Assembly: GCA_937927415.1 (NCBI GenBank)
Contig: CALBDS010000043.1
Span: forward strand, 1-64,000
Source of the DNA: an uncultured Rhodospirillaceae bacterium
GTDB taxonomy: Bacteria > Pseudomonadota > Alphaproteobacteria > Azospirillales > Azospirillaceae
DNA length: 64,000 nt
Direction: 5' to 3'
The position numbers and the translations under genes were made by a program. Numbering within the stretch: position 1 is the first letter of the stretch; each line of letters starts with the position of its first letter. Below the pieces are notes generated by a model. The model did not search any database, had not been told where the DNA came from, and saw only the letters and a list, made by a program, of their open reading frames with translations. This document shows, in pieces, positions 42,941 through 52,967 of this stretch.

Positions 42941-45604
42941 ATGCACGCCCTTGCCGGAGAGGACGATACCCTGTCTTCCGTGTTGTCCGCTTTGCCGCCC
43001 ATGGCCGGGTCGGTCCGGTTGCTGGATATTCTCGAAGGCACGCCGATCCCGACCTTCGTGATCGACTGCAATCATCGGGTGACCCATTGGAACCGCGCGT
43101 GCGAAGCCATCATCGGTATCAGCGCCGCCGAGATCGTGGGGACGGACCGGCAATGGCAGGCGTTCTACCCCGAACCGCGCCCGGTGATGGCCGACCTGAT
43201 CGTCGATGGCATCACCGACGAGATGGTGGCCCGTCTCTACGCCGGCCGCTGGCGCCAGTCGCCGCTGATCCCCGGCGGGTATGAGGCCGAGGGTTATTTC
43301 GAACACTTCCCCGGCGGCGGCCGCTGGCTGTCCTTCACCGCCGCCCCGCTGTATGATGCCGACGGCACGCTGCTGGGCGCCATCGAAACCTTGCAGGACA
43401 TCTCCGCCAACAAAGAGGCGGAGTTGCGCCAGCGCGAGCACGCCGCCGAACGCACCCTGGCCCAGATCGTCCAGAACAGCCCGGTCCCCACCTTCGTCAT
43501 CGATGCCGACCACCGCATCATCCATTGGAACCGCGCGTGCGAGCGGGTGATCGGGCGGACCGCCGAATCCCTGGTGGGAACCCGGCTGCAATGGCAGGCC
43601 TTTTATGAGCGGGAACGCCCGGTGCTGGCCGATCTGGTGCTGGACGGCGCCCCGGAGGCCGAGATCTGCCGCTATTACCCCCGCTCGGTCCAGCGTTCGA
43701 CCACGATCGAGGGCGGTTACGAGGCAGAGGATTTCTTCCCCCGCTGCCCCGGCGGCGGCCGCTGGCTGTCCTTCACCGCCGCTCCCCTGCGCGACACCGA
43801 AGGGAGCGTGATCGGCGCCATCGAAACCATGCAGGACATCACCGAACGCCGCCGCGCGGAAGAGACGATGCGGCTCTACAAGCGGGCGGTGGAATCCACC
43901 AACAACGGCATCATCATCACCGATGCCAACGCCACCGACCATCCGGTGGTCTATGCCAACCCGGCGTTTGAACGCATGACCGGCTATCCGGCCGATGAGG
44001 CCGTCGGGCGCAACCCCCGTTTCCTGCTGGGCAACGATGCCGAGCAGATGGAGTTGGAGGGGATCAAGGCGGCGCTGCGCCAGCGCCGGTCCGGCAGCGG
44101 CATCCTGCGCAACTACCGCAAGGACGGAACGCTGTTCTGGAACGAGCTGTACCTGTCCCCCGTCCGCGGCGAACAGGGGGACGTCAGCCATTTCGTCAGC
44201 GTGATGACCGACATCACCGACCGCAAGCGGTACGAGGAGGAGCTGGAGCATCAGGCCAACCACGATGCCCTGACCGGGCTGGCCAACCGCAACCTGCTGA
44301 CCGACCGACTGGAACACGCCCTGGCCTGCGCCCAACGCTACAACGGGTCGCTGGCGGTGCTGTTCGTCGATCTGGACAATTTCAAGACCATCAACGACAC
44401 CCTGGGCCACGCCGCCGGCGACCAGCTTGTGCAGCATGTGGCCCAACGGCTGGTCCATTGCCTGCGCGACGTGGATACGGTGGCACGGCTGGGCGGCGAC
44501 GAATTCGTCGTCCTGATCCATGATCCGGTGGAGGAAAGCGACGTCATCCAGGTGATGCGCCGCATCAACGAGACGATGGCCCGCCCCTTCCGGCTGGAGG
44601 CGGTGGAACTGCACGTCACCTGCTCCATTGGGGCCGCCCTTTATCCCCGCGACGGGGCCGACGCCGGCACGCTGCTCCAGCACGCCGACGCCGCCATGTA
44701 CCGCGCCAAGGAACTGGGCCGCGGCACGTTCCAGTTCTTCACCCGCGAAATCAACGAACGGGTCAGCGAACGGCTGGCCATCGAACGCGAACTGTACGGC
44801 GCCATCGAACGCAACGAGATGGCGGTGCATTACCAGCCGCAACTGTGCGTGAAGACCGGCGCCATCGTCGGGGCGGAGGCGCTGCTGCGCTGGACCAGCC
44901 CGCGGTTGGGCAGCATTTCCCCGGCCAAATTCATCCCCGTGGCCGAGGACAGTGGCCTGATCCTGACCATCGGGCGCTGGGTGCTGGAAACCGCCTGCCG
45001 CGACGGGCGGCGGTGGAGTGCCGCCGGCTGGCGCGACGCCCGGCTATCGGTCAACCTGTCCGCCCGCCAGTTCCGCCAGACCGATCTGTACCAGCACATC
45101 GACACGCTGATGCGGGCGGCGTCGGATGTGGGTGCGGGGGATGGGGGTGCGGGGGACGGCGACGGGATGGAAACCCTGATCCTGGAACTGGAACTGACCG
45201 AAAGCATGGTGATGGAGAACCCCGACGCCGCGGTCGCCACCATGCAGGCGCTCAAACGCATCGGGTTGCGGCTGGCGCTGGATGATTTCGGCACCGGCTA
45301 TTCCAGCCTCAGCCACCTGCGCCATTTCCCGCTGGATATCCTGAAGGTGGACCAGTCCTTCGTCCGCGACATCACCGCCCATGCGGATGGGGAGGCGCTG
45401 GCGGCCGCGGTCATTTCCATTGGCCACGCGCTGGGCAAGAAGGTGGTGGCCGAAGGGGTGGAGACGCCCGCGCAACTGGCGTTCTTGCAGGCACACGGCT
45501 GCGACGAGTACCAGGGATGGCTGTTCAGCCCGGCCGTGCCATCGGACCGCTTCATGGACCTGCTCCGGGACAAGGGACAACTTCTGACGGGTCGGAGCGG
45601 GTGA
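42941..45604 (+). CDS. PAS-PAS-PAS-GGDEF-EAL c-di-GMP protein
   Basis: This 887-residue cytoplasmic protein carries two tandem related PAS domains (about 30-155 and 170-290), a third PAS (about 310-425), a GGDEF domain (about 430-595) with intact RLGGDEFVVL, and an EAL domain (about 615-875) with GAEALLRW and LDDFGTGYSSLSHL. Both catalytic motifs look intact, so diguanylate cyclase and phosphodiesterase activity are both possible. The start at 42941 has a GGAGG site. There is no membrane segment. Confidence 0.92.
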   Translation: MHALAGEDDTLSSVLSALPPMAGSVRLLDILEGTPIPTFVIDCNHRVTHWNRACEAIIGISAAEIVGTDRQWQAFYPEPRPVMADLIVDGITDEMVARLYAGRWRQSPLIPGGYEAEGYFEHFPGGGRWLSFTAAPLYDADGTLLGAIETLQDISANKEAELRQREHAAERTLAQIVQNSPVPTFVIDADHRIIHWNRACERVIGRTAESLVGTRLQWQAFYERERPVLADLVLDGAPEAEICRYYPRSVQRSTTIEGGYEAEDFFPRCPGGGRWLSFTAAPLRDTEGSVIGAIETMQDITERRRAEETMRLYKRAVESTNNGIIITDANATDHPVVYANPAFERMTGYPADEAVGRNPRFLLGNDAEQMELEGIKAALRQRRSGSGILRNYRKDGTLFWNELYLSPVRGEQGDVSHFVSVMTDITDRKRYEEELEHQANHDALTGLANRNLLTDRLEHALACAQRYNGSLAVLFVDLDNFKTINDTLGHAAGDQLVQHVAQRLVHCLRDVDTVARLGGDEFVVLIHDPVEESDVIQVMRRINETMARPFRLEAVELHVTCSIGAALYPRDGADAGTLLQHADAAMYRAKELGRGTFQFFTREINERVSERLAIERELYGAIERNEMAVHYQPQLCVKTGAIVGAEALLRWTSPRLGSISPAKFIPVAEDSGLILTIGRWVLETACRDGRRWSAAGWRDARLSVNLSARQFRQTDLYQHIDTLMRAASDVGAGDGGAGDGDGMETLILELELTESMVMENPDAAVATMQALKRIGLRLALDDFGTGYSSLSHLRHFPLDILKVDQSFVRDITAHADGEALAAAVISIGHALGKKVVAEGVETPAQLAFLQAHGCDEYQGWLFSPAVPSDRFMDLLRDKGQLLTGRSG

Positions 45605-45713
45605 GCGGCATGACGAACGGAGGTGTGACAGAATGACGGGCCGTGCCCATCGGCCTTGAAACGCTTTTCCGACTGCGGGTTAATGCAATGGCGGACCGCC
45701 TGTCTTTGTGCGT

Positions 45714-48700
45714 ATGAGGAAGGGCCGATACCGGGGGGCTTTGGTGAGTACGTCCGTTCAGTCACCGTCCAGTGCCGGGGCGCGGTCACCCGACGAAGCA
45801 CGCTTCTACCGCCTCCAGTTCCTCGGCTTCGTGGCGCTGGTGACGCTGCTCGTCCTGGCGCTGGGCGCCTATTTCATCGGCCAGCACATCCGCGATTTCC
45901 AGCGCGACCAGAAGGCGGCGGAAGCCCGCATCATGGCGGAGCAGGAACACATCCTGATGCGCGAGGTGGACAACGCCAACGACTATCTGCGCTTCGTCCG
46001 CTCCCGCACCGACGAGGTGCTGCGCCAGCAGATCCGCGCCCAGGTGGACATGGCCTTTCAGGTGGCCGAATCCATCTATGAACGGGACCATACGACCCAT
46101 CCGCCCGAAAAGGTCCAGCGCGCCATCATCGAAACGCTGCGCAACATCCGCTTCTTCGACGGGCGCGGCTATTTCTTCATCGACGGGATGGATGGCACCT
46201 GCCTGTTGCTGCCCACCAATCCCGAACGCGAAGGCACGTCGCTGCTCGACAACCGGGACGACCAGGGCATCTACATCATGCGCTCGCTGATCCAGTCGGT
46301 TCAGGAGCCGGAAAAGGAAGGGTACAGCCGCTACCGCTGGTATTCCCCGCTGGAACACAACCGCATGGCGGAAAAGGTCGCCTTCGCCCGGCTGTTCGAA
46401 CCCTATCAATGGATCATTGGAACCGGCGAATACACGGTGGTGATCGAGCAGGCGCTCCAGCGGGAGGCCTTGACGCGAATGCGGGCCGTCCGCTTCGGGG
46501 AAAACGGCTATCTGGCGGTGGTCCATCAGGACGGGCGCATCCTGGTGTCGCCGACGGTTCCCGGATCGGAAGGCCGGCCGCTCAGCGAGATCACCACCGC
46601 CGCCGAACGGACGGTGGTGCAGTCGATCCTGAAAACCGCCAATGCCGGCGGCGGCATCGTCCGCTATGACTGGCCCAAACCGGGCAACCGCATCGCATCG
46701 CCCAAGCTGTCGTACGTGTCGCCGCCCGACGAATGGGGGTGGGTGGTGGTCGCCGGGGTCTATGTGGACGAACTGGCTGAAAGCATGGCCCAGCGGCAGG
46801 CCGAACTGACCGCCAGCGTGCGCACCCGCATCCTGACCACCATCACCATCCTGCTGGTGGCGATGGGGGCGGCCAGCGGGCTGTCGTGGCTGCTGATCCG
46901 CGGCATGCGGCGGATCGTCGGTTTCTACCAGACCGGGGTGACCCGGCGGGAATCCATGCTGCGTGAACGGGGCCGTCAGCTTTATCTGGCGAATTTCTTC
47001 GTCGATCACGTGTCGGAGATCGTGATCCTGGCCGACGCCGGGCGTTGCATCACCTATGTCAACCCCTTCGGCTGCGATGTGCTGGGAGAGCCGGTGGAGG
47101 CGCTGGTGGGCCAGCCGGCCGACCTGCTCGACCCCTTCCGTCCCGACGAAGGCGGACCGGCGGACGGGCGGTTCGAAACCGATTTCACCACCCCCGGCGG
47201 GCGCACGTTGACGCTGGAGGTCACCGCCAGCACCGTGCAGTACGAAGGGCAGCAATATTACTGCGCCATCGCCCGCGACGTGACCGCCCGGCGGCAGACG
47301 GAATGGGAGCTGAGCCTGTCGGCCAAGGTGTTCGACAACGCATCCGAAGGGATGTTCATCACCGACGCCCAGAACCGCATCGTCGCCGTCAACGACGCCT
47401 TTTCCGACATCACCGGCTTCACCCGTTCCGACGTTCTGGGCAAGAACCCTCACATCCTGTCCTCGGGCCGCCATGGGCCGGAGTTCTATTCCGCCCTGTG
47501 GGCCGACCTGAAGGCGACGGGCCACTGGACCGGGGAAATCTGGAACAAGCGCAAGAACGGGGAGGTGTTCCCCGAGTGGCTCAACATCCAGCTCGTCCGC
47601 AACGAGCGGGGGGAGGCGGTGAACCATATCGCCGCCTTCACCGACATCTCCGAAACCCGCGAGCAGCAGGAACGCATCCGGCATCTGGCGCAGTATGATT
47701 TCCTGACCGATCTGCCCAACCGTTTCCTGCTGCGCGACCGGCTGGAACGGGCGATCCTGTCGGCCCAGCGGTCGGGGCGCAAGGTGGCGGTCCTGTTCCT
47801 CGATCTCGACCGTTTCAAGACCATCAACGATTCCCTGGGCCATGTGCTGGGCGACGCGCTGCTGCAGGCGGTCAGCCGGCGGCTGAGTGCCGCCGTGCGG
47901 GCAAGCGATACCGTCAGCCGTCAGGGCGGGGACGAATTCGTCGTGCTCATCCCCGATCTGGACCGGGCGGAAGCGGCGGCGGGCGTGGCCGCCAACCTGC
48001 TGACCAGCCTGTCCACCCCCTATCATCTGGAAGGGCACGAGCTGCAGATCACCCCGTCCATCGGCATCGCCATCCATCCCGACGACGGTTCCACCATCGA
48101 TGCGCTGCTGAAGAACGCCGACATGGCGATGTACGCCGCCAAGGAAGCAGGGCGCGCCACCTATCGTTTCTTCACGCCTGAGTTGAACCAGCGGGCCACC
48201 GAGCGGCTGTGGATGGAAAACAACCTGCGCCGCGCCATCGAGCGCGGGGAGATGGAGTTGCATTTCCAGCCGCAACTGTCCATCGACGGCACCCGCCTTC
48301 TGGGATGCGAGGCGCTGGTCCGCTGGCGCCAGCCCGACGGGCGGCTGATCCCGCCGGGACAGTTCATCCCGGTGGCGGAAGAAACCGGGCTGATCGTTTC
48401 CCTGGGCGACTGGGTGCTGGAGGAGGCGTGTAAGGCGGCGGCGGATCTGCGCCAGCGTCTGGGGCCGCTGACCATGGCGATCAACCTGTCGGCGGTGCAG
48501 TTCCACCGCGCCAACCCCGCCCACCGGGTGGAGGAACTGCTGCAGCGTTACGGCCTGCCCCCCGACGCGCTGGAGTTGGAGGTGACGGAAAGCATCCTGA
48601 TGGACGATGCCGACGAGGTGGTCCACGCCCTGGAACGGTTCCGCACCCTGGGCGTGCCGCTGGCCATCGACGATTTCGGCACCGGCTATTCCTCGCTCAG

Positions 48701-49007
48701 CTACCTCAAGCGGTTCCACGCCGACAAGCTGAAGATCGACCGCAGCTTCGTGCAGGGTCTGGGCCGTGACGGCGACAGCACCGCCATTGCCGAAGCCATC
48801 GTCGCCATGGCCCACAGCCTGGATATGGCCACCCTGGCCGAAGGGGTGGAGACGGAGGAGCAGCGGCTCTTCCTCTCCCGGCTGGGCTGCGGACAGGTGC
48901 AGGGTTTCCTGTTCGGGCAGCCCATGCCCTTCGATGCGTTCCTGGCCGCCATGGCCGGGCGGGCGGTCGGCAACGGGGCGCCGGCCCCGGTCACCGGGGC
49001 GGCGTGA
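45714..49007 (+). CDS. Cache-PAS-PAS-GGDEF-EAL membrane c-di-GMP protein
   Basis: This protein of about 1097 residues has a transmembrane helix (about 33-55), a large periplasmic Cache region with FFDGRGYFFIDGMDGTCLLLP and WIIGTGEYTVVIEQ, a second helix (about 375-395), two PAS domains, a GGDEF domain (intact RQGGDEFVVLI) and an EAL domain (CEALVRW, IDDFGTGYSSLSYL). It would turn a periplasmic signal into c-di-GMP change. The start is uncertain: ATG 45714, or GTG 45744 preceded by GGGGGG. Confidence 0.92.
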   Translation: MRKGRYRGALVSTSVQSPSSAGARSPDEARFYRLQFLGFVALVTLLVLALGAYFIGQHIRDFQRDQKAAEARIMAEQEHILMREVDNANDYLRFVRSRTDEVLRQQIRAQVDMAFQVAESIYERDHTTHPPEKVQRAIIETLRNIRFFDGRGYFFIDGMDGTCLLLPTNPEREGTSLLDNRDDQGIYIMRSLIQSVQEPEKEGYSRYRWYSPLEHNRMAEKVAFARLFEPYQWIIGTGEYTVVIEQALQREALTRMRAVRFGENGYLAVVHQDGRILVSPTVPGSEGRPLSEITTAAERTVVQSILKTANAGGGIVRYDWPKPGNRIASPKLSYVSPPDEWGWVVVAGVYVDELAESMAQRQAELTASVRTRILTTITILLVAMGAASGLSWLLIRGMRRIVGFYQTGVTRRESMLRERGRQLYLANFFVDHVSEIVILADAGRCITYVNPFGCDVLGEPVEALVGQPADLLDPFRPDEGGPADGRFETDFTTPGGRTLTLEVTASTVQYEGQQYYCAIARDVTARRQTEWELSLSAKVFDNASEGMFITDAQNRIVAVNDAFSDITGFTRSDVLGKNPHILSSGRHGPEFYSALWADLKATGHWTGEIWNKRKNGEVFPEWLNIQLVRNERGEAVNHIAAFTDISETREQQERIRHLAQYDFLTDLPNRFLLRDRLERAILSAQRSGRKVAVLFLDLDRFKTINDSLGHVLGDALLQAVSRRLSAAVRASDTVSRQGGDEFVVLIPDLDRAEAAAGVAANLLTSLSTPYHLEGHELQITPSIGIAIHPDDGSTIDALLKNADMAMYAAKEAGRATYRFFTPELNQRATERLWMENNLRRAIERGEMELHFQPQLSIDGTRLLGCEALVRWRQPDGRLIPPGQFIPVAEETGLIVSLGDWVLEEACKAAADLRQRLGPLTMAINLSAVQFHRANPAHRVEELLQRYGLPPDALELEVTESILMDDADEVVHALERFRTLGVPLAIDDFGTGYSSLSYLKRFHADKLKIDRSFVQGLGRDGDSTAIAEAIVAMAHSLDMATLAEGVETEEQRLFLSRLGCGQVQGFLFGQPMPFDAFLAAMAGRAVGNGAPAPVTGAA

Positions 49008-49020
49008 TCCCGCCCCGCGT

Positions 49021-49872
<852 letters not shown>

Positions 49873-49980
49873 ACAAAAGTGTGCGCCGCCATCCTATCCC
49901 ATCCCGCCCCCGCCTGTCAGCCCGTAACGGTTGCCGGACACTCCCGCCCGATCCACCGCAAGAGGGTGGCGGCCGCTCCG

Positions 49981-51681
49981 CTATGCCGCGCGGATATCCA
50001 CCAGGAAGGCCGCCACCGCCTGTTTCATGGCTTCGGCCTGATCGGCCAGACTGTCGGCGGCCCCCTTCACATTCACCGACGCCTGGCCGGTTTCGGTTTC
50101 CGCCTGCTGGATGCCGACCACGTTGCGCGACACCTCGGCGGTGCCGACAGCCGCCTGTTGGGCGTTGCGGCTGATTTCGGCGGTGGCGGCACTCTGCTCT
50201 TCCACCGATGCCGCCATTTCCGCCGTCGAACGGTCGATGTCGGCCACCTGGGACAGGATCGCGTGCATGGCGCTGACCGTGCGGGTGGCGGCATCCTTCA
50301 CCGCCGCCATCTGGCCGTCGATCTGGTCGGTCATGGCGTGGGTCTGGTTGGCAAGGTTCTTCACCTCCGACGCCACGACGGCAAAGCCCTTGCCGGCTTC
50401 TCCGGCGCGGGCCGCCTCGATGGTGGCGTTCAGCGCCAACAGGTTGGTCTGGCTGGCGACGGCGTTGATGGCGCTGACGATCTGGTCCACCTGTTCAATG
50501 GCCACGGTCAGCACGTCAAGCTGACGCTGGGCGGTTTCCGCCCCTTCCGCCGCCGCCTTGGACCGCTGGGCGGAGCGGGTGACCCGCTGGGCCAGTTCGC
50601 CGATGGCCGCCGATAGCTCTTCCGACGCGGCGGCAACGGTCTGCACGTTGGAACTGGCCTCTTCCGACGCCGAGGCCACCGCGGTGCATTGGGAACCGAC
50701 CTCTTCCACCGCCGACGCCAATTGCGCCGCGGTGGCCTGAAGATCGGATGCCGACCGCCCCACCCGGTTCACCACCGCACCCACCTGCCCCTCGAACCGC
50801 TGGGCCAGATCCAGCATGGCGCGGCGCTTTTCCGCCCGCGCGCGTTCGTCGGCGGCGCGGGCCTCCTCCTCCATGGAACGGGTGCGGATCAGGTTTTCCT
50901 TGAACACCGCCGCGGTGGCGGCGATCACCCCGATCTCGTCGCGGCGGTTGCGGCCGAAGATGTCCACCGACAGGTTGCCGTCGGCCAGCGCCCGCAGGCA
51001 GGCGACGATGGCGTTGATGGGGCCGACGATGCCGTAGCGCGACACCATCCACCCCAGCCCCAAGCCGGTCAGGATGCCGCCCACCGCCACGGCGACCAGC
51101 AGGGTCATGCGCGAATCCGCCATGGTGCTCGCCTCTTTGGCGATGCGGGTGCCCTCCTCGTCGGTATAGGCGACATAGGCCAAGCCTGCGGCAACCAGAG
51201 CCTGGGCCGCCTCCCGGCTGGTGGTCACCTCCTTCAGAATGGCCTTCTGGGCCTCGGACAGGGAAACACCATCCTTGTGGCGCTGGGCGGCGGCGATGGT
51301 GCCGTCGATTTCCCGGCTGTAGGCATCGAACGCCCGGGCGACGGCCTGGATCAGTTCCCGCTGGTGCGGGTCGGCGGTCTTCATCACCTCGTCCAGGGCG
51401 GTGCGCAACTGGCCGCGGGTCTTGTCCATCTCGGCGGTGATGGTCGCCACCTCATCGGGGGTGGTGGCAAGACGGTATTCGTCCCGGTTCAACTGGAACG
51501 TCAGCCGGTTCAGCCGGCCACCGACGCGGATTTCCCCGGCGGTGACATCAATCTCCCGCGCGGCGGCGGTCAAGGCCTGCATGCCCGTGACGGACGAGGC
51601 CGTGATCGCACCACAGGCGCCCGCCAGCACCAGGATAATCAGACCAATCTTGGCGGAAATGGATAGGTTACTCAGGTTCAT
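49981..51681 (-). CDS. Methyl-accepting chemotaxis protein with helical-bundle sensor
   Basis: This 566-residue receptor begins MNLSNLSISAKIGLIILVLAG with a first transmembrane helix, a periplasmic four-helix-bundle-like sensor (about 35-190), a second helix (VAVAVGGILTGLGLGWMVSRY), a HAMP domain and a signalling domain whose tip reads AVASQTNLLALNATIEAARAGEAGKGFAVVASEVKNLA. The start at 51681 was chosen over the longer frame to 51801, which lacks membrane-like sequence. Confidence 0.93.
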   Translation of the reverse strand: MNLSNLSISAKIGLIILVLAGACGAITASSVTGMQALTAAAREIDVTAGEIRVGGRLNRLTFQLNRDEYRLATTPDEVATITAEMDKTRGQLRTALDEVMKTADPHQRELIQAVARAFDAYSREIDGTIAAAQRHKDGVSLSEAQKAILKEVTTSREAAQALVAAGLAYVAYTDEEGTRIAKEASTMADSRMTLLVAVAVGGILTGLGLGWMVSRYGIVGPINAIVACLRALADGNLSVDIFGRNRRDEIGVIAATAAVFKENLIRTRSMEEEARAADERARAEKRRAMLDLAQRFEGQVGAVVNRVGRSASDLQATAAQLASAVEEVGSQCTAVASASEEASSNVQTVAAASEELSAAIGELAQRVTRSAQRSKAAAEGAETAQRQLDVLTVAIEQVDQIVSAINAVASQTNLLALNATIEAARAGEAGKGFAVVASEVKNLANQTHAMTDQIDGQMAAVKDAATRTVSAMHAILSQVADIDRSTAEMAASVEEQSAATAEISRNAQQAAVGTAEVSRNVVGIQQAETETGQASVNVKGAADSLADQAEAMKQAVAAFLVDIRAA

Positions 51682-51931
51682 CTGGCCAATCCCATCTGGA
51701 CCCGGACAACAGCCGGGTGAAAAATATGGCCGTTCATCTCTATTAAGCCGGAATGAACAGACCATTACCCGAGCGGTGACCAGAAGGTGACAACTCGCCA
51801 TACAATAGTATTACGAAGACCCGGTCTTCCGCCCCGACGATACTCGATCTGGGTACCGCCTTCCCCTTGCGCAATCCAAAATACCCTGTTTTGATGATCC
51901 CCGTGGCAATTGGTGGTAGGGGGGCGTCCAA

Positions 51932-52945
51932 ATGAATATCCGTAATTTTATAATGGTTTTGGGGGTTGGCCTGATCCCGGCCATGGCCGGGACCGCGCGG
52001 GCGGACGATCCCGTCCCCCCTGTCACGCTGATGGAAAATTTTGAAAGCGGCGACATCTTCACCGGCGCCCTGGCGCCGTGCCGGCGGCCCGAGAACCGTT
52101 TCGCCGATCAGGGGACGGTGTACCGCATGGGGCGGCTGGCCGGCAGCATGACCGTGTTTCCCCCGCCGCCCACCCGTGCCCTGGTGATGGAACCCCCGTC
52201 CAAGGAATGCCTGGACCCCGGCCAGCCCTACACCCCCGACGGCACCGAACGGGCCGAGGTGTGGGAACGGCAGGACGACCGGCTGCCGTTCGGCACCGAC
52301 GTGTGGTACGGGTTCAGCATGAACATCGGCGGGACCGTCAGCACCACCGACGGCAACCGGCTGGTCATCGGCCAGTGGAAGGAATCGGGCGGCGGCAGCC
52401 CGATCCTGGCCCAGCGGTTCAAGAACCGCACCTTCTTCGTCACCATCGAACAGGACAGCGACACCCCCGGCACCTCATGCCGCATTCTGCTGGCCTACCA
52501 GAACGAACCGCCGCCCATGGCCGACAGTTCCGGCCCCAACGACCAGCCATGCATGAAGGATCTGACGCTGGAGCGGTTCGATTACCTGCCCAACCCGTTC
52601 GATACCTGGACCGACATGGTGTACCACCTGCGCCCCAGCCCCGAAGGCAAGGGCATCGCCGAGGTGTTTGCCGGCGGCAAGCTGATCGCCCGCGCCACCG
52701 GCCGCATCGGCTACGCCAACCCGCCGCTGCCGATCCAGTATTTCAAGTTCGGCCCCTACCGGGATGCCGCCAGCTACACCACCACCGCCTATCTCGATGC
52801 CTTCCGCCGCGGCACCTCTTATGACGAGGTGGTGATGGGCGGCAAGAATCAGGTTCTGCCCCTGGTCATCAGCGGTACCGAACCGGCCAGCACCGCGTCC
52901 AACGACACCGCCTCCCTGCCCGCCCCCGAAGGGGCGATGCAGTAA
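51932..52945 (+). CDS. Secreted polysaccharide lyase-like protein (heparin lyase I family)
   Basis: This 337-residue protein has a signal peptide (about 1-25, AMAGTARADD) and a domain with RAEVWERQDDRLPFGTDVWYGFSMNI, RLVIGQWKESGGGSPILAQRF and DTWTDMVYHLRPSPEGKGIAEVF. These fit the jelly-roll fold of the heparin lyase I/PL14-PL20-type family (Pfam Polysacc_lyase-like). It may act on an extracellular uronic-acid polymer; no sugar operon surrounds it. Four Cys suggest disulfides. Confidence 0.75.
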   Translation: MNIRNFIMVLGVGLIPAMAGTARADDPVPPVTLMENFESGDIFTGALAPCRRPENRFADQGTVYRMGRLAGSMTVFPPPPTRALVMEPPSKECLDPGQPYTPDGTERAEVWERQDDRLPFGTDVWYGFSMNIGGTVSTTDGNRLVIGQWKESGGGSPILAQRFKNRTFFVTIEQDSDTPGTSCRILLAYQNEPPPMADSSGPNDQPCMKDLTLERFDYLPNPFDTWTDMVYHLRPSPEGKGIAEVFAGGKLIARATGRIGYANPPLPIQYFKFGPYRDAASYTTTAYLDAFRRGTSYDEVVMGGKNQVLPLVISGTEPASTASNDTASLPAPEGAMQ

Positions 52946-52967
52946 CCCGCCTCCCCCGGCGGCCGGC

